A stretch of DNA of 64,000 nucleotides from Flavobacteriales bacterium (GTDB lineage: Bacteria; Bacteroidota; Bacteroidia; NS11-12g; UBA9320). Shown piece by piece: positions 1-8,217 of this stretch (position 1 is the stretch's first letter; each line of letters starts with the position of its first letter). The notes beneath the pieces were generated by a model. The model saw nothing but the letters and a program-made list of their open reading frames with translations, was not told the origin of the DNA and ran no database searches. The position numbers and the translations under genes were made by a program. The stretch spans positions 372,001 through 436,000 of the forward strand of contig JACJZV010000002.1 in the NCBI GenBank assembly GCA_020635395.1. Direction: 5' to 3'.

Positions 1-393
1 TATGTTGTAGAAAAAAACCAAAATTCCGCAAAAACAACCGAGACTACCACAACAAAAACGAGTTCTTCCGGGTCGAACACAACAAAAACTACAACATCTA
101 CTCCAACTCCTTCAACAAATACCACACCTGCAACTGAAGGTTCAGACAACTCAGGCACACGCACTCCTGGCGAGTTTATTGTGGTAGCAGGAGCATTTTC
201 TACCGAAAGCAATGCCACCATTTATTTTAATCAATTAGTAAATAAAGGCTATAGCCCATACATGCACTACAATAAAGAAAATGGAACATACTATGTTCAT
301 TTAGGCAAATACTACTTTAAAGAAGAGGCGGCGGAATATGCCAGAAACAATTCTAAGAACAATGTTAAACTTTGGGTTAAAACACTGAAATAA
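1..393 (+). CDS. SPOR-domain protein, C-terminal part (5' end outside window)
   Basis: The reading frame is open from the first base and ends at 393, so only the last 130 residues are present. The first ~55 residues are a low-complexity linker rich in Thr, Ser, Pro and Asn. The rest is a SPOR-type domain, with FIVVAGAF at its start, a central YYVHLGKY strand and a final VKLWVKTLK. SPOR domains bind denuded septal peptidoglycan, and in Bacteroidota they often end OmpA/TPR or lipoprotein envelope proteins. The upstream domains cannot be seen, so the full protein is unknown. It is followed by a 98-base gap with a promoter box for the next gene. Confidence 0.75.
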   Translation, partial: YVVEKNQNSAKTTETTTTKTSSSGSNTTKTTTSTPTPSTNTTPATEGSDNSGTRTPGEFIVVAGAFSTESNATIYFNQLVNKGYSPYMHYNKENGTYYVHLGKYYFKEEAAEYARNNSKNNVKLWVKTLK

Positions 394-441
394 TACGAAG
401 GTAGATTCTGAACCTACAATAAGAACTCAGAATCAAATTCC

Positions 442-449
442 TATCTTTG
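442..449 (+). promoter_or_regulatory. Bacteroidota -7 promoter box (TATCTTTG)
   Basis: This is a perfect match to the TAnnTTTG -7 element of the Bacteroidota primary sigma factor. It lies 42 bases before the ATG at 492, and no convincing TTTG -33 box is seen. Its position overlaps the in-frame ATG at 447, which argues that 447 is not the start of the epimerase gene. Confidence 0.5.
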
Positions 450-491
450 CTGTCGATTAAATATCGGATTTTGATTTCCGAAAAAAGTAGA

Positions 492-1553
492 ATGACAAAA
501 ACACACTTTATTACCGGGGGTTGCGGTTTTGTTGGTCGCAACATGGCAAGAAGACTTTTCGATACTACCAACGACAACATCGTTTTAGTGGACGATTTAT
601 CTATTGGCACCGAGCCCGAAACATGGTTCGACCAGCCCCTCGTCGATACTATTAATGGAGCAAAAATATACGGTGAAGATCGTCGGGTTCTGTTCTTTGA
701 ATGCGACGTTCGAGATGTAATTCGAAATTTTCAAAGAGATACTTCCTACTTTAAACAATTCGGGTTTGACTTTGAGAGATTCAATGACGTATTTCATTTT
801 GCAGCTATTGTAGGAGGTAGATTGAAAATTGATGGAGACCCCATGATGGTGGCTCAGGATTTAAGTATTGATGCCGAATTTTTTCAGTGGGTATGCACCA
901 ACAAACCTGATAGAGTGCTTTATCCGAGCAGCAGTGCGGCCTATCCCGTTAGTAAACAAACAGAAGAATCTGCCATTGCGTTGAGAGAATCTGACATAGA
1001 TTTTAACAACATGGGTCAACCCGATATGACCTACGGTTGGTGCAAACTAACAGGTGAGTATCTTGCACATATTGCCGCCAAATATTACGATGTAAAAGTT
1101 ACCTGCATCCGACCCTTTTCTGGTTATGGCGAAGATCAAGATTTGAGCTATCCCATACCTGCAATTGCACTTAGAGCCGCATATAAGGAGGAACCTTTCG
1201 AGGTATGGGGAACAGGCTATCAAGGTCGTGATTTTGTTCATATTCAAGATGTTATTGATTGTATTTTGTTGGCAATGGACAAAATTCATGACGGCACAGC
1301 CATCAATATTGGTATGGGCAAGCTTACTTCGTTTAGAGAAATTATTGGTTTATTTACCAAGTTTGCAGGCTACAATCCCGAAATAAAAGCTCTTACCGAC
1401 AAACCAGTTGGCGTTCATAGCAGATACTGCAACATGGATTTTGTAAAAGAAAAATTGGGCTGGGAAGCCAAAATTAGCACAGAAGAAGGTATGCGAAGGG
1501 TGTATGAAAAAGCACTTGAAAGAGCAAAAGCCGGAGTAAAAAATAACACCTGA
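492..1553 (+). CDS. NAD-dependent epimerase/dehydratase (extended SDR)
   Basis: A 353-residue extended short-chain dehydrogenase of the sugar-nucleotide epimerase/dehydratase type. The N-terminus has the Rossmann dinucleotide motif TGGCGFVG. The catalytic elements are YPSSSAAYP (Ser) and YGWCK (Tyr-x-x-x-Lys). The late FVHIQDVIDC strand is typical of NDP-sugar enzymes. The start at 492 puts the Rossmann strand at residue 4. An in-frame ATG at 447 would add 15 residues that fit no family member and would overlap the promoter box. It is followed two bases later by a glycosyltransferase gene, so both probably build an envelope glycan. The substrate cannot be assigned; GDP-mannose/GDP-L-fucose or UDP-sugar enzymes are possible. 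Confidence 0.85.
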   Translation: MTKTHFITGGCGFVGRNMARRLFDTTNDNIVLVDDLSIGTEPETWFDQPLVDTINGAKIYGEDRRVLFFECDVRDVIRNFQRDTSYFKQFGFDFERFNDVFHFAAIVGGRLKIDGDPMMVAQDLSIDAEFFQWVCTNKPDRVLYPSSSAAYPVSKQTEESAIALRESDIDFNNMGQPDMTYGWCKLTGEYLAHIAAKYYDVKVTCIRPFSGYGEDQDLSYPIPAIALRAAYKEEPFEVWGTGYQGRDFVHIQDVIDCILLAMDKIHDGTAINIGMGKLTSFREIIGLFTKFAGYNPEIKALTDKPVGVHSRYCNMDFVKEKLGWEAKISTEEGMRRVYEKALERAKAGVKNNT

Positions 1554-1555
1554 TA

Positions 1556-2827
1556 ATGACAAAAACCGTTGTTTGTTTTGGCCCTGGGCCCAAGTTTAAA
1601 GGTGGGATGAGCAATTACAATACGTCACTTGCCAAAGCTCTCGACAGACAACCCGATACGAAAGTCCATATTGTATCTTGGACACAGCAGTATCCGGCCA
1701 TTGTGCCACGCGAATTTGTGGACAAGACAAGCAAGGCCGACTTTTTGAAAGGAACCAATATTGAGGTTACCTATTTAACCAACTACAACAATCCGTTTAG
1801 CTGGTTTAAAACAGCCAGATACATCAAAAATCTGGGTGCCGACAAAATGATTATTCAGTGGTCTATTGCCATTCAGGGTTTGCCTTTGGGAAGAATTATT
1901 AACTGGCTTCGACGAAATTCTAACATAGAAATAGTGGTTGATTTACATTTTGTTTTACAGAAAGAAAAAAGCAAAATTGATCGATTTATGTTGGCCATTG
2001 GCATCGGAAAAGCCCACACCTACATAGTACACAGTCTTAAAACTTTTAACGAACTGAAAGATTTTTACCCAACCAAAAAGTTTGATTTGGTATATGACGG
2101 AACCCGAAATCAGGACAAAAACACTCAAACAGTTGTAAAACTCTACCATCCTATCTACGACCTTTTTCAGCCCGATAAAAACTTTGATATTGAACAATTC
2201 AAGAAAGAAAACAATCTAAGAAAACACGTTTTTTTATTTTTTGGATTTATAAGAAAATACAAAGGTTTACACCAAACCATAGAGGCCTTTGCTAAGATGG
2301 CTGAACATCGAGACGATGTCAGTTTATTAATTTGCGGAGAATCGTTTTGGAATACTTTAGACAACAGCAAGTGGTCAACAAAATTGAAAAACGTGCTTTT
2401 TGGAACAGCCAAAAAATTGTTTTTATCAAAACAGGATAACGAACAAGATTACAAACCACTTGATTTGATTGACAAATTGGGAATAAAAGACAAATGCATT
2501 GTTTTCAATGAATTTATTCCAAACGAGGATGTACATAAATATTTTCAGGTAAGCGACTGTGTTGTTCTGTATTATCTTACCGCAACTCCATCTGGCATCG
2601 AAAGTTTGAGCTATAATTTTGAGCTACCCATTTTGGCTACCAAAGTTGGCCATTTCCCCGAAACGGTAAAACATGGATTTAATGGCTATTTGGCTGAAGA
2701 CCAAGATATAGAGTCAATGGCCAAAATGATGGAAAAATTCATTGATGAGCCACTACCCCGAAAGAATGTGGCGGAGGTAGCGAAGGATCTTAGTTGGGAA
2801 AATTATGCCAAAGCAGTGTTGAAATAA
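1556..2827 (+). CDS. Glycosyltransferase family 4 (GT-B)
   Basis: A 423-residue retaining GT-B glycosyltransferase that would transfer a sugar from a nucleotide donor to an envelope glycan at the cytoplasmic face. The N-terminal domain opens with the glycine-rich loop GPGPKFKGGMSNY. The C-terminal domain has FFGFIRKYKGLHQTIEAF at its start. The donor-binding segment runs TPSGIESLSYNFELPILAT, followed by VKHGFNGYLAED; the E-x7-E region is present as GIES...E. The ATG follows the epimerase stop by two bases, so the two genes are likely one operon and translationally coupled. Donor and acceptor are unknown. Confidence 0.85.
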   Translation: MTKTVVCFGPGPKFKGGMSNYNTSLAKALDRQPDTKVHIVSWTQQYPAIVPREFVDKTSKADFLKGTNIEVTYLTNYNNPFSWFKTARYIKNLGADKMIIQWSIAIQGLPLGRIINWLRRNSNIEIVVDLHFVLQKEKSKIDRFMLAIGIGKAHTYIVHSLKTFNELKDFYPTKKFDLVYDGTRNQDKNTQTVVKLYHPIYDLFQPDKNFDIEQFKKENNLRKHVFLFFGFIRKYKGLHQTIEAFAKMAEHRDDVSLLICGESFWNTLDNSKWSTKLKNVLFGTAKKLFLSKQDNEQDYKPLDLIDKLGIKDKCIVFNEFIPNEDVHKYFQVSDCVVLYYLTATPSGIESLSYNFELPILATKVGHFPETVKHGFNGYLAEDQDIESMAKMMEKFIDEPLPRKNVAEVAKDLSWENYAKAVLK

Positions 2828-2829
2828 TT

Positions 2830-3606
2830 TTATTTCACTCTAAAACTAACCGCATCAAAACCATCTATTTCAGCCAAAATTTCATCTCCTTTCTCAAACG
2901 AAACCATAGGGCCTAATGCCCCCGACAGCAATATTTCTCCTTTTTGCAATGGTGTTCCGTTTTTTGCCATAACTTCAGCCAGCCACAATGCCGCATTTAG
3001 AGGATTGTCCATACAAGCCTTTCCATTGCCTTCGCTCGCCAGCTCCCCGTTTTTAAAGAGCTTCATTTTACAATTAACCAAATCAATTTCAGACAGTGGC
3101 AATTTCTTTTCTCCTAAAATAAAATGGCTTGCACTGGCATTATCGGCAATGGTGTCGGTTATTTTTATGTTCCAATTTTCAATTCGGCTTCCTACAATTT
3201 CGATAGAAGCACAACAATAATCAATCGATTCAATCAAATTTTCCAGCGTAAAATCTTTTGTTAAATCATTTTTTAAGACAAAGGCAATTTCAGCCTCAGC
3301 CTTGGGTTGCATTAAGTCCTTCATCAATACTTCTACCCCATTCACAATTTGAGTATCGTGAAAAAGCATTCCAAAATCCGGCTGATTGACACCCAATTGT
3401 TTTTGAACGGCAAATGATGTTAGTCCAATTTTTTTGCCGACTATTCTTGAACCATTTTCAATTTTTTTCCGAACGTTTATTTGTTGTACCTGATAGGCCA
3501 ATTCTTGATTTTCACCTCCAATAATTTCCCGAATGGGAGGGCATGGTGTATGGTATTTTTCAGCATTCCAAAGAATTTCTGCCGCAATTAATATTTCCGT
3601 TGTCAT
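2830..3606 (-). CDS. 2-keto-4-pentenoate hydratase-like protein (FAH family, MhpD-like)
   Basis: A 258-residue member of the fumarylacetoacetate-hydrolase superfamily. It follows E. coli MhpD closely: RIVGKKIGLTS, then KQLGVNQPDFGMLF, the metal-binding KAEAEIAFVL, IEIVGSRIENW, IADNASASHFILG, and LLSGALGPMVSF. These enzymes hydrate 2-hydroxypenta-2,4-dienoates in meta-cleavage or homoprotocatechuate degradation with a divalent metal. No other catabolic gene is next to it, so the physiological substrate is open. I place the start at the ATG at 3606, giving the usual family length. A longer frame begins at 3645. The gene ends three bases from the convergent glycosyltransferase stop. Confidence 0.85.
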   Translation of the reverse strand: MTTEILIAAEILWNAEKYHTPCPPIREIIGGENQELAYQVQQINVRKKIENGSRIVGKKIGLTSFAVQKQLGVNQPDFGMLFHDTQIVNGVEVLMKDLMQPKAEAEIAFVLKNDLTKDFTLENLIESIDYCCASIEIVGSRIENWNIKITDTIADNASASHFILGEKKLPLSEIDLVNCKMKLFKNGELASEGNGKACMDNPLNAALWLAEVMAKNGTPLQKGEILLSGALGPMVSFEKGDEILAEIDGFDAVSFRVK

Positions 3607-3674
3607 GTAAACAGTTTTGGCAAACATAGAACTATACCACTTCAAATAATAACATCATCACAATATAAATTCAA

Positions 3675-3682
3675 TAACTTTG
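3675..3682 (+). promoter_or_regulatory. Bacteroidota -7 promoter box (TAACTTTG)
   Basis: A perfect TAnnTTTG match ending only seven bases before the ATG at 3690. If used, transcription would begin at or within a base or two of the start codon, giving a nearly leaderless mRNA. No -33 TTTG is visible at the usual distance. Confidence 0.45.
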
Positions 3683-3689
3683 CCCTCGC

Positions 3690-4694
3690 ATGAGAGTCAA
3701 ATTGTGCTTTACTATCGTTTTTTGTGTTGCGGCATCAGTGTCAAAAGCTCAACTTCTGCCCAATTTCGGCGGACAGCGTGCTGGCCTATCAACCCTTAGT
3801 TTTCTAAAAAATGACTTAAACCCACGCTCTATTGGAATGGCTGGTGCAAGTGTAGCCAACGACAAGGATGGTTATTCGTCAAATACAAATCCTGCAGCCA
3901 TTGCCCGAATGACTGAAAGTGGGTTTGGATTGAGCCATTTGATGATTGGGGCAGGCATTCAGCAATCGTTTTTGAGCTACCAGCATCGGCTTAAATCGGA
4001 TGCCATGTTGGGTTTTACACTTAATTCGTTAAACAGCGGACAAATGCAAGTGAGAACCGAATTTCAACCCGATGGCACTGGCCAGTATTTTAGCATGAGC
4101 CAAAATGCCCTTACAGCAAATTATTCGCTTAAACTTACCACCATGTTTAGTCTTGGTGTGGGCTTAAAATATATTTACGAGACCATGCAAACCTACAACA
4201 ATAGCACAGCGGCAGTAGATGTTGGCTTTTTATATCAAACAGATTTTAGAAACCTTCGATTTGCCGTGGCCGTACAAAATTTTGGCGGGAGTTCAGCCAT
4301 AAAAGGTGAAACCATTGCAGTAGATTACAACCGAAATAACTACTTAGTAGGGCGGTATTCATTGCCTACAACTTTCAAGCTCGGATTCTGTATAGATGCT
4401 TATAAAAAAGATGATCATTTGATAACTGCAGCCATGCAGTTGAGCAATCCAAACGACAATGCAGAGAATATTCGGTTTGGTTTTGAATACTCCTTTAAGG
4501 AATTGTTATCTGTTCAAACAGGTTACAAGCTCAGCGTTAAAGGCCAGTCTTGGCCTACATTCGGATTTCAATACAAATCTAAAATGGGCGTTCATCCATT
4601 GTTTATAAACTATGGCTTGAACCCGACAAACTACATGGGTTCGCAACATTGTTTTGGTGTTCAGCTTTTTATCAATAAAATGAAGAGAGAATGA
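3690..4694 (+). CDS. PorV/PorQ-family outer-membrane beta-barrel protein
   Basis: A 334-residue protein with a signal peptide (MRVKLCF to about SKAQ, residue 21). The family hallmark LNPRSIGMAGASVANDKDG and SNTNPAAIA follows, then alternating beta strands to the C-terminus. PorV and PorQ are FadL-like barrels of the type IX secretion apparatus. PorV shuttles cargo and PorQ docks with the PorU/PorZ sortase complex. The sequence does not decide between them, and many Bacteroidota carry further paralogues of unknown role. The next gene overlaps by four bases (ATGA), so a beta-propeller lipoprotein is made with it. Confidence 0.75.
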   Translation: MRVKLCFTIVFCVAASVSKAQLLPNFGGQRAGLSTLSFLKNDLNPRSIGMAGASVANDKDGYSSNTNPAAIARMTESGFGLSHLMIGAGIQQSFLSYQHRLKSDAMLGFTLNSLNSGQMQVRTEFQPDGTGQYFSMSQNALTANYSLKLTTMFSLGVGLKYIYETMQTYNNSTAAVDVGFLYQTDFRNLRFAVAVQNFGGSSAIKGETIAVDYNRNNYLVGRYSLPTTFKLGFCIDAYKKDDHLITAAMQLSNPNDNAENIRFGFEYSFKELLSVQTGYKLSVKGQSWPTFGFQYKSKMGVHPLFINYGLNPTNYMGSQHCFGVQLFINKMKRE

Positions 4695-5863
4695 AAAAGG
4701 TCGTCTATTTATTTTTGTTGTCTTCTTTATTAATGAGTTGCGATGGTTTCTTTGGTAAAAAAACAGAACTCGATTTTATCGAAAAACCGGACTTCCAGAT
4801 TCGGGATATAGCCTATGTTCCCATTCAACCTGTACTCAATACTTTTCAACGTCCCGTAGATATTCTTTCAGGATTTGACGAACTTTTATACGTGGTGGAT
4901 GAAGCCACCGAAGAAATAATTTCGTTGGATGAATCGGGAAGAGAATTAGGAAGATTTCACGTTCAAGGAGTTACCTCTGTGGCACAGGATAGAAGGCTTA
5001 ATTTGTTGGCCATTGGCACCAAAACTGATACCATTTCGGGTCTGGAATACAAGCTCACTTGCATCTATCGCATCGACCTTTTAGGTGCAAATGGTTATGG
5101 AATAAATCACGCAAAAATTGTAAACGAAATAGTTCATCCATTTTATTATAAAGCCACTTTTTCGGGCACTGATGCCTCGGTTAAATTCAACCGAATTGGC
5201 ATTTTGGAGGACAACCGTTATTATGTGAGTAGAACGGGTTTAGGAAGCAACCAATTTGATGGCCCAGATGATGCCATTTTGTTGTTTAACCAACAAGATG
5301 TATTTGTATCTCCGGTAACTATTGAGGTGCAAGGTGGGTTGGATAGAGAATATTTTAAAAAACCGTTTGGGTTGACAACAACCGTGCAACCACCTCAAAT
5401 ATCTGCCAATGGTGGAAATGATTTTTTGTTTACCATGATTTCGCCAGACAGAAGCATAAAAGCCGGATACATCGAATTTATAGAAACGGAGTTTGGTGCC
5501 AGCTATAAACCTCGTGTAATGCCTCATAATGAAGATGAAGCCGACAACTTTTTGACCTACCCAAACCGTTTTGAGTCGCCACAAGGTTTGGCATTGGCCG
5601 GCGATGGAACAAACCACATTTTTATAACTGACAGCAAAAAAGATTCGCTTTATTTATTTTCTTTAAATGGAAATGAAGGCGTAAAACCACCGCCGGGCTA
5701 TAGCAGCACCCAATACATCAATGTATCTTTTGGTGGAAAAGGAGAAGGCCTGATGAATTTTAACCAGCCTATGGGTGTGGCATACAAAAACAAGGTTGTT
5801 TATGTTGCTGATGCCGGAAACGGAAGGGTTTTGAGGTTTAAGCTAACCTCTGATTTCGACTAA
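4691..5863 (+). CDS. NHL/beta-propeller lipoprotein
   Basis: A 390-residue lipoprotein: hydrophobic start MKKVVYLFLLSSLLMSC with the lipid-modified Cys at position 17. The body shows propeller blades, e.g. PVDILSGFDELLYVVDEAT, FESPQGLALAGDG-IFITD, and the clear C-terminal NHL blade FNQPMGVAYKNKVVYVADA then GNGRVLRFKL. NHL propellers bind protein or nucleic-acid partners rather than catalysing a reaction. Its start overlaps the PorV/PorQ-like stop (ATGA), implying coupled translation and perhaps a complex at the outer membrane. Its last 21 bases overlap the convergent MenE-like gene. Confidence 0.75.
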   Translation: MKKVVYLFLLSSLLMSCDGFFGKKTELDFIEKPDFQIRDIAYVPIQPVLNTFQRPVDILSGFDELLYVVDEATEEIISLDESGRELGRFHVQGVTSVAQDRRLNLLAIGTKTDTISGLEYKLTCIYRIDLLGANGYGINHAKIVNEIVHPFYYKATFSGTDASVKFNRIGILEDNRYYVSRTGLGSNQFDGPDDAILLFNQQDVFVSPVTIEVQGGLDREYFKKPFGLTTTVQPPQISANGGNDFLFTMISPDRSIKAGYIEFIETEFGASYKPRVMPHNEDEADNFLTYPNRFESPQGLALAGDGTNHIFITDSKKDSLYLFSLNGNEGVKPPPGYSSTQYINVSFGGKGEGLMNFNQPMGVAYKNKVVYVADAGNGRVLRFKLTSDFD

Positions 5864-6868
5864 TTTTTCAACAGTTCTTCGTTTATCAATTTTACCGCTT
5901 TCAGTCATTTCAAAATCATTGACCCAATATGTATTTTTGGGTATTTCGAATTTGTCAAAAATCAAAAAGGATTCTTTTTTACAATTTGATTTATCTCTGT
6001 TAAGCCCAACAAAAATGAGCCTTTCACCCAATTTTTCGTCTGACTGTTTCCATAAAAAGAATCTCAAATTGATGTTATTTTCGACATGCCATTTTTCTAA
6101 TCTGGTTTCCAAATCTTTTATGTTTAACTTTACTCCACCGCTATTTATTACCTCATCTACCCTACCGTTTAAATAGATTCTTCCATCGTGCAGTTTTACT
6201 AAATCATTCGTAATTATTTGGATATCCGCCTCGGGAATTGAAATCATTAATTGGCTGTTTTCGTTTGTTGAGCAATGAACTCCAGATAAAATTTTAAATC
6301 CATCTTCTCCAATATTTCTTATCGCAATGTGGCTGGCAGTTTCGGTCATTCCGTAAGAATGAAAAAACGTGGTTTTGCAAGAATGAGTTATTTGAACAAT
6401 TTGGGCTTCAAGTTTTTCTGGAATAGCGGCTCCTCCAATAAGTACCGTTTTGAACTGCTTCAATTTCTCAACGGATGACTCATTTTCAAGAATGGTTGAC
6501 AATTGATACGGCACCAAACTAACAAAAGTAAAATCATGGTTCATGGCAATGGCCTTCAAAGGGTCGGCCATGGGTTCTATAATGCAAAAAGGCCATTGAA
6601 ATAAAAAACTGCGATAAAGCATCATTCTTCCACCTATTTTATTGGTTGAAATACAAATAAGTGTTTTTTCTTCGGCAAGATTTAATGCCTTCTTAGTGGC
6701 AGTTGCACTCCATTCAATCAGCCTTTTTTTAAGTTTTATTTCCGCTGGTTTCCCCGTACTTCCAGAGGTAGAAATGGAGATTGATTCGTTTAAATTCCAT
6801 TCATTAATTAGCTGAAGTAAATCACTTTCAATTTCAGAATCTGCAAGTGGAAATGAATGACAAATCAT
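5843..6868 (-). CDS. AMP-binding acyl-CoA ligase, MenE-like (o-succinylbenzoate-CoA ligase)
   Basis: A 341-residue adenylate-forming enzyme. The P-loop is STSGSTGKPAEIKL, the A5-like motif is FFHSYGMTETASH, and the late motifs are RIYLNGRVDEVINSGGVKL and the Lys-containing MTESGKIDKRR. It is much shorter than a typical ~450-residue acyl-CoA ligase, lacking most of the N-terminal subdomain. As I recall, Bacteroidota MenE proteins are similarly compact. MenE activates o-succinylbenzoate in menaquinone synthesis. No other men gene is nearby, so MenE is likely but not certain. Its ATG overlaps the stop of the upstream aminotransferase gene by four bases. Confidence 0.7.
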   Translation of the reverse strand: MICHSFPLADSEIESDLLQLINEWNLNESISISTSGSTGKPAEIKLKKRLIEWSATATKKALNLAEEKTLICISTNKIGGRMMLYRSFLFQWPFCIIEPMADPLKAIAMNHDFTFVSLVPYQLSTILENESSVEKLKQFKTVLIGGAAIPEKLEAQIVQITHSCKTTFFHSYGMTETASHIAIRNIGEDGFKILSGVHCSTNENSQLMISIPEADIQIITNDLVKLHDGRIYLNGRVDEVINSGGVKLNIKDLETRLEKWHVENNINLRFFLWKQSDEKLGERLIFVGLNRDKSNCKKESFLIFDKFEIPKNTYWVNDFEMTESGKIDKRRTVEKLVEIRG

Positions 6869-8112
6869 GCATTTTTTAGTTTTTCTAATAGTGCATCTAT
6901 TTGATTTTCAGTATTGTATATGTGAGTAGAAACCCGAATACAATCCAATTTGCTCTCGGCCACAAATCTTAAAATCCATCCGTCTTTTCTAAACTGCTCC
7001 ATTACTGTATCCGACTTGTTAGAAACCAAAAAGGATACCACACCGCACCGACTAATGGTTTCCTCAGGTGTTAAAATTTTAATGGTTGAAATAGATTTTA
7101 AACCCTCAAACAGGTGTTGGTTCAAACTTCTGATTCGCTCTTCAACTTTGTCCTGTCCCAATGTTTCGAAGAAATTTATGGCCTCAATCCACCCGGCATA
7201 TAGAGCCGAATTTTGTGTACCATAATAAAATCGATGACCCGTTTTTACATAATCCTCTATGGCCGTCATTTCGTCCGAAATATCCCACCTGGTATCGCTT
7301 CCGGCACCTACAAAAATGCCATTTAGTTCGCTTATCAACTCTTCGTTAATGTAAACAAATCCGGTTCCTTTTGGACCCAACATCCATTTATGTCCACAGG
7401 TGGCATACATGTCGCAGCCCAATTCTTTCAAATCAAGGTTAAGCATACCCGCACCATGGGCTCCATCAATAAAAGTCTTAATTCCCCGACTTTTGGCTAA
7501 TTCTACCAATTGTTTAACCGGAAGAATTTGACCCAACGTGCAGGTAATATGTGGCACGGCAATAACCTTTGTTTTGGCTGTACATTTTGATTTTATTTCC
7601 TCAAATGTTTGTTCTGCCGTAGGTTTTATTTCGGCCATCACCACTTTAATGCCATCCTTTTTCTGTCGATTTAACCAGGGCACGGCGTTTCCTACATGCT
7701 CATGATTGGTAAGTATTACCTCATCACCACTTTTTAAAGGCAACGCCCAAGCGGCAATGTTTATACCTTCTGTTACATTGTGGGTTAGGGCTATTTCATT
7801 AGATTTTATTCCAAAATGAGCCGCCAGCGAGTTGAGCAATTCTTGCTCCAAACCTCCATAAACGCCGTGCAAGTTTATATATTTCATCCGTTCGAAAACT
7901 GCTTTTTGAACCGATTTGGGTGATAACCCTGCTGTTCCATTATTGAGGTAGTTTATATTCTTGTCAATATCAAACTGTTTCTCAATGTTTTTCCAGCTTA
8001 CTGTTGCCATTTTTTTTGACTTTGATTCATCCGCCAACAAATCATTTGGATTAGCCACCAATCCCGCCAAACCTACTGCACTCATTTTTAAAAAATTTCT
8101 TCGATCATGCAT
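6865..8112 (-). CDS. Class V aminotransferase-like PLP enzyme with Tat-type leader
   Basis: A 415-residue fold-type I PLP enzyme of the isopenicillin-N-epimerase/cysteine-desulfurase-like branch. The leader DRRNFLKMSAVGLAGL resembles a twin-arginine signal, so the holoenzyme may be exported folded. YLNNGTAGLSPKS is the N-terminal substrate region. The cofactor site includes FIDGAHGAGML (Asp) and ATCGHKWMLGPKGTGF, with the Schiff-base Lys in HKW. The reaction cannot be deduced; epimerase, lyase and desulfurase activities occur in the family. It is coupled by an ATGA overlap to the MenE-like gene downstream. Its promoter must lie in the ~105-base divergent gap with aspS. Confidence 0.75.
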   Translation of the reverse strand: MHDRRNFLKMSAVGLAGLVANPNDLLADESKSKKMATVSWKNIEKQFDIDKNINYLNNGTAGLSPKSVQKAVFERMKYINLHGVYGGLEQELLNSLAAHFGIKSNEIALTHNVTEGINIAAWALPLKSGDEVILTNHEHVGNAVPWLNRQKKDGIKVVMAEIKPTAEQTFEEIKSKCTAKTKVIAVPHITCTLGQILPVKQLVELAKSRGIKTFIDGAHGAGMLNLDLKELGCDMYATCGHKWMLGPKGTGFVYINEELISELNGIFVGAGSDTRWDISDEMTAIEDYVKTGHRFYYGTQNSALYAGWIEAINFFETLGQDKVEERIRSLNQHLFEGLKSISTIKILTPEETISRCGVVSFLVSNKSDTVMEQFRKDGWILRFVAESKLDCIRVSTHIYNTENQIDALLEKLKNA

Positions 8113-8217
8113 TTGGCGAATTTAATGGTTTTTGATTGTAGTGGATTCACTAAATCCTTTATTGTTATTTAGCCCGCTTATATGTTGTTTTGCGATGATT
8201 TTATTTTTACTCAAAAA

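Noticed and set aside
1..170. Thr/Ser-rich repeat-like DNA at the left edge
   Set aside because: It is the low-complexity linker of the SPOR protein, without a regular repeat unit, so not a CRISPR or satellite.
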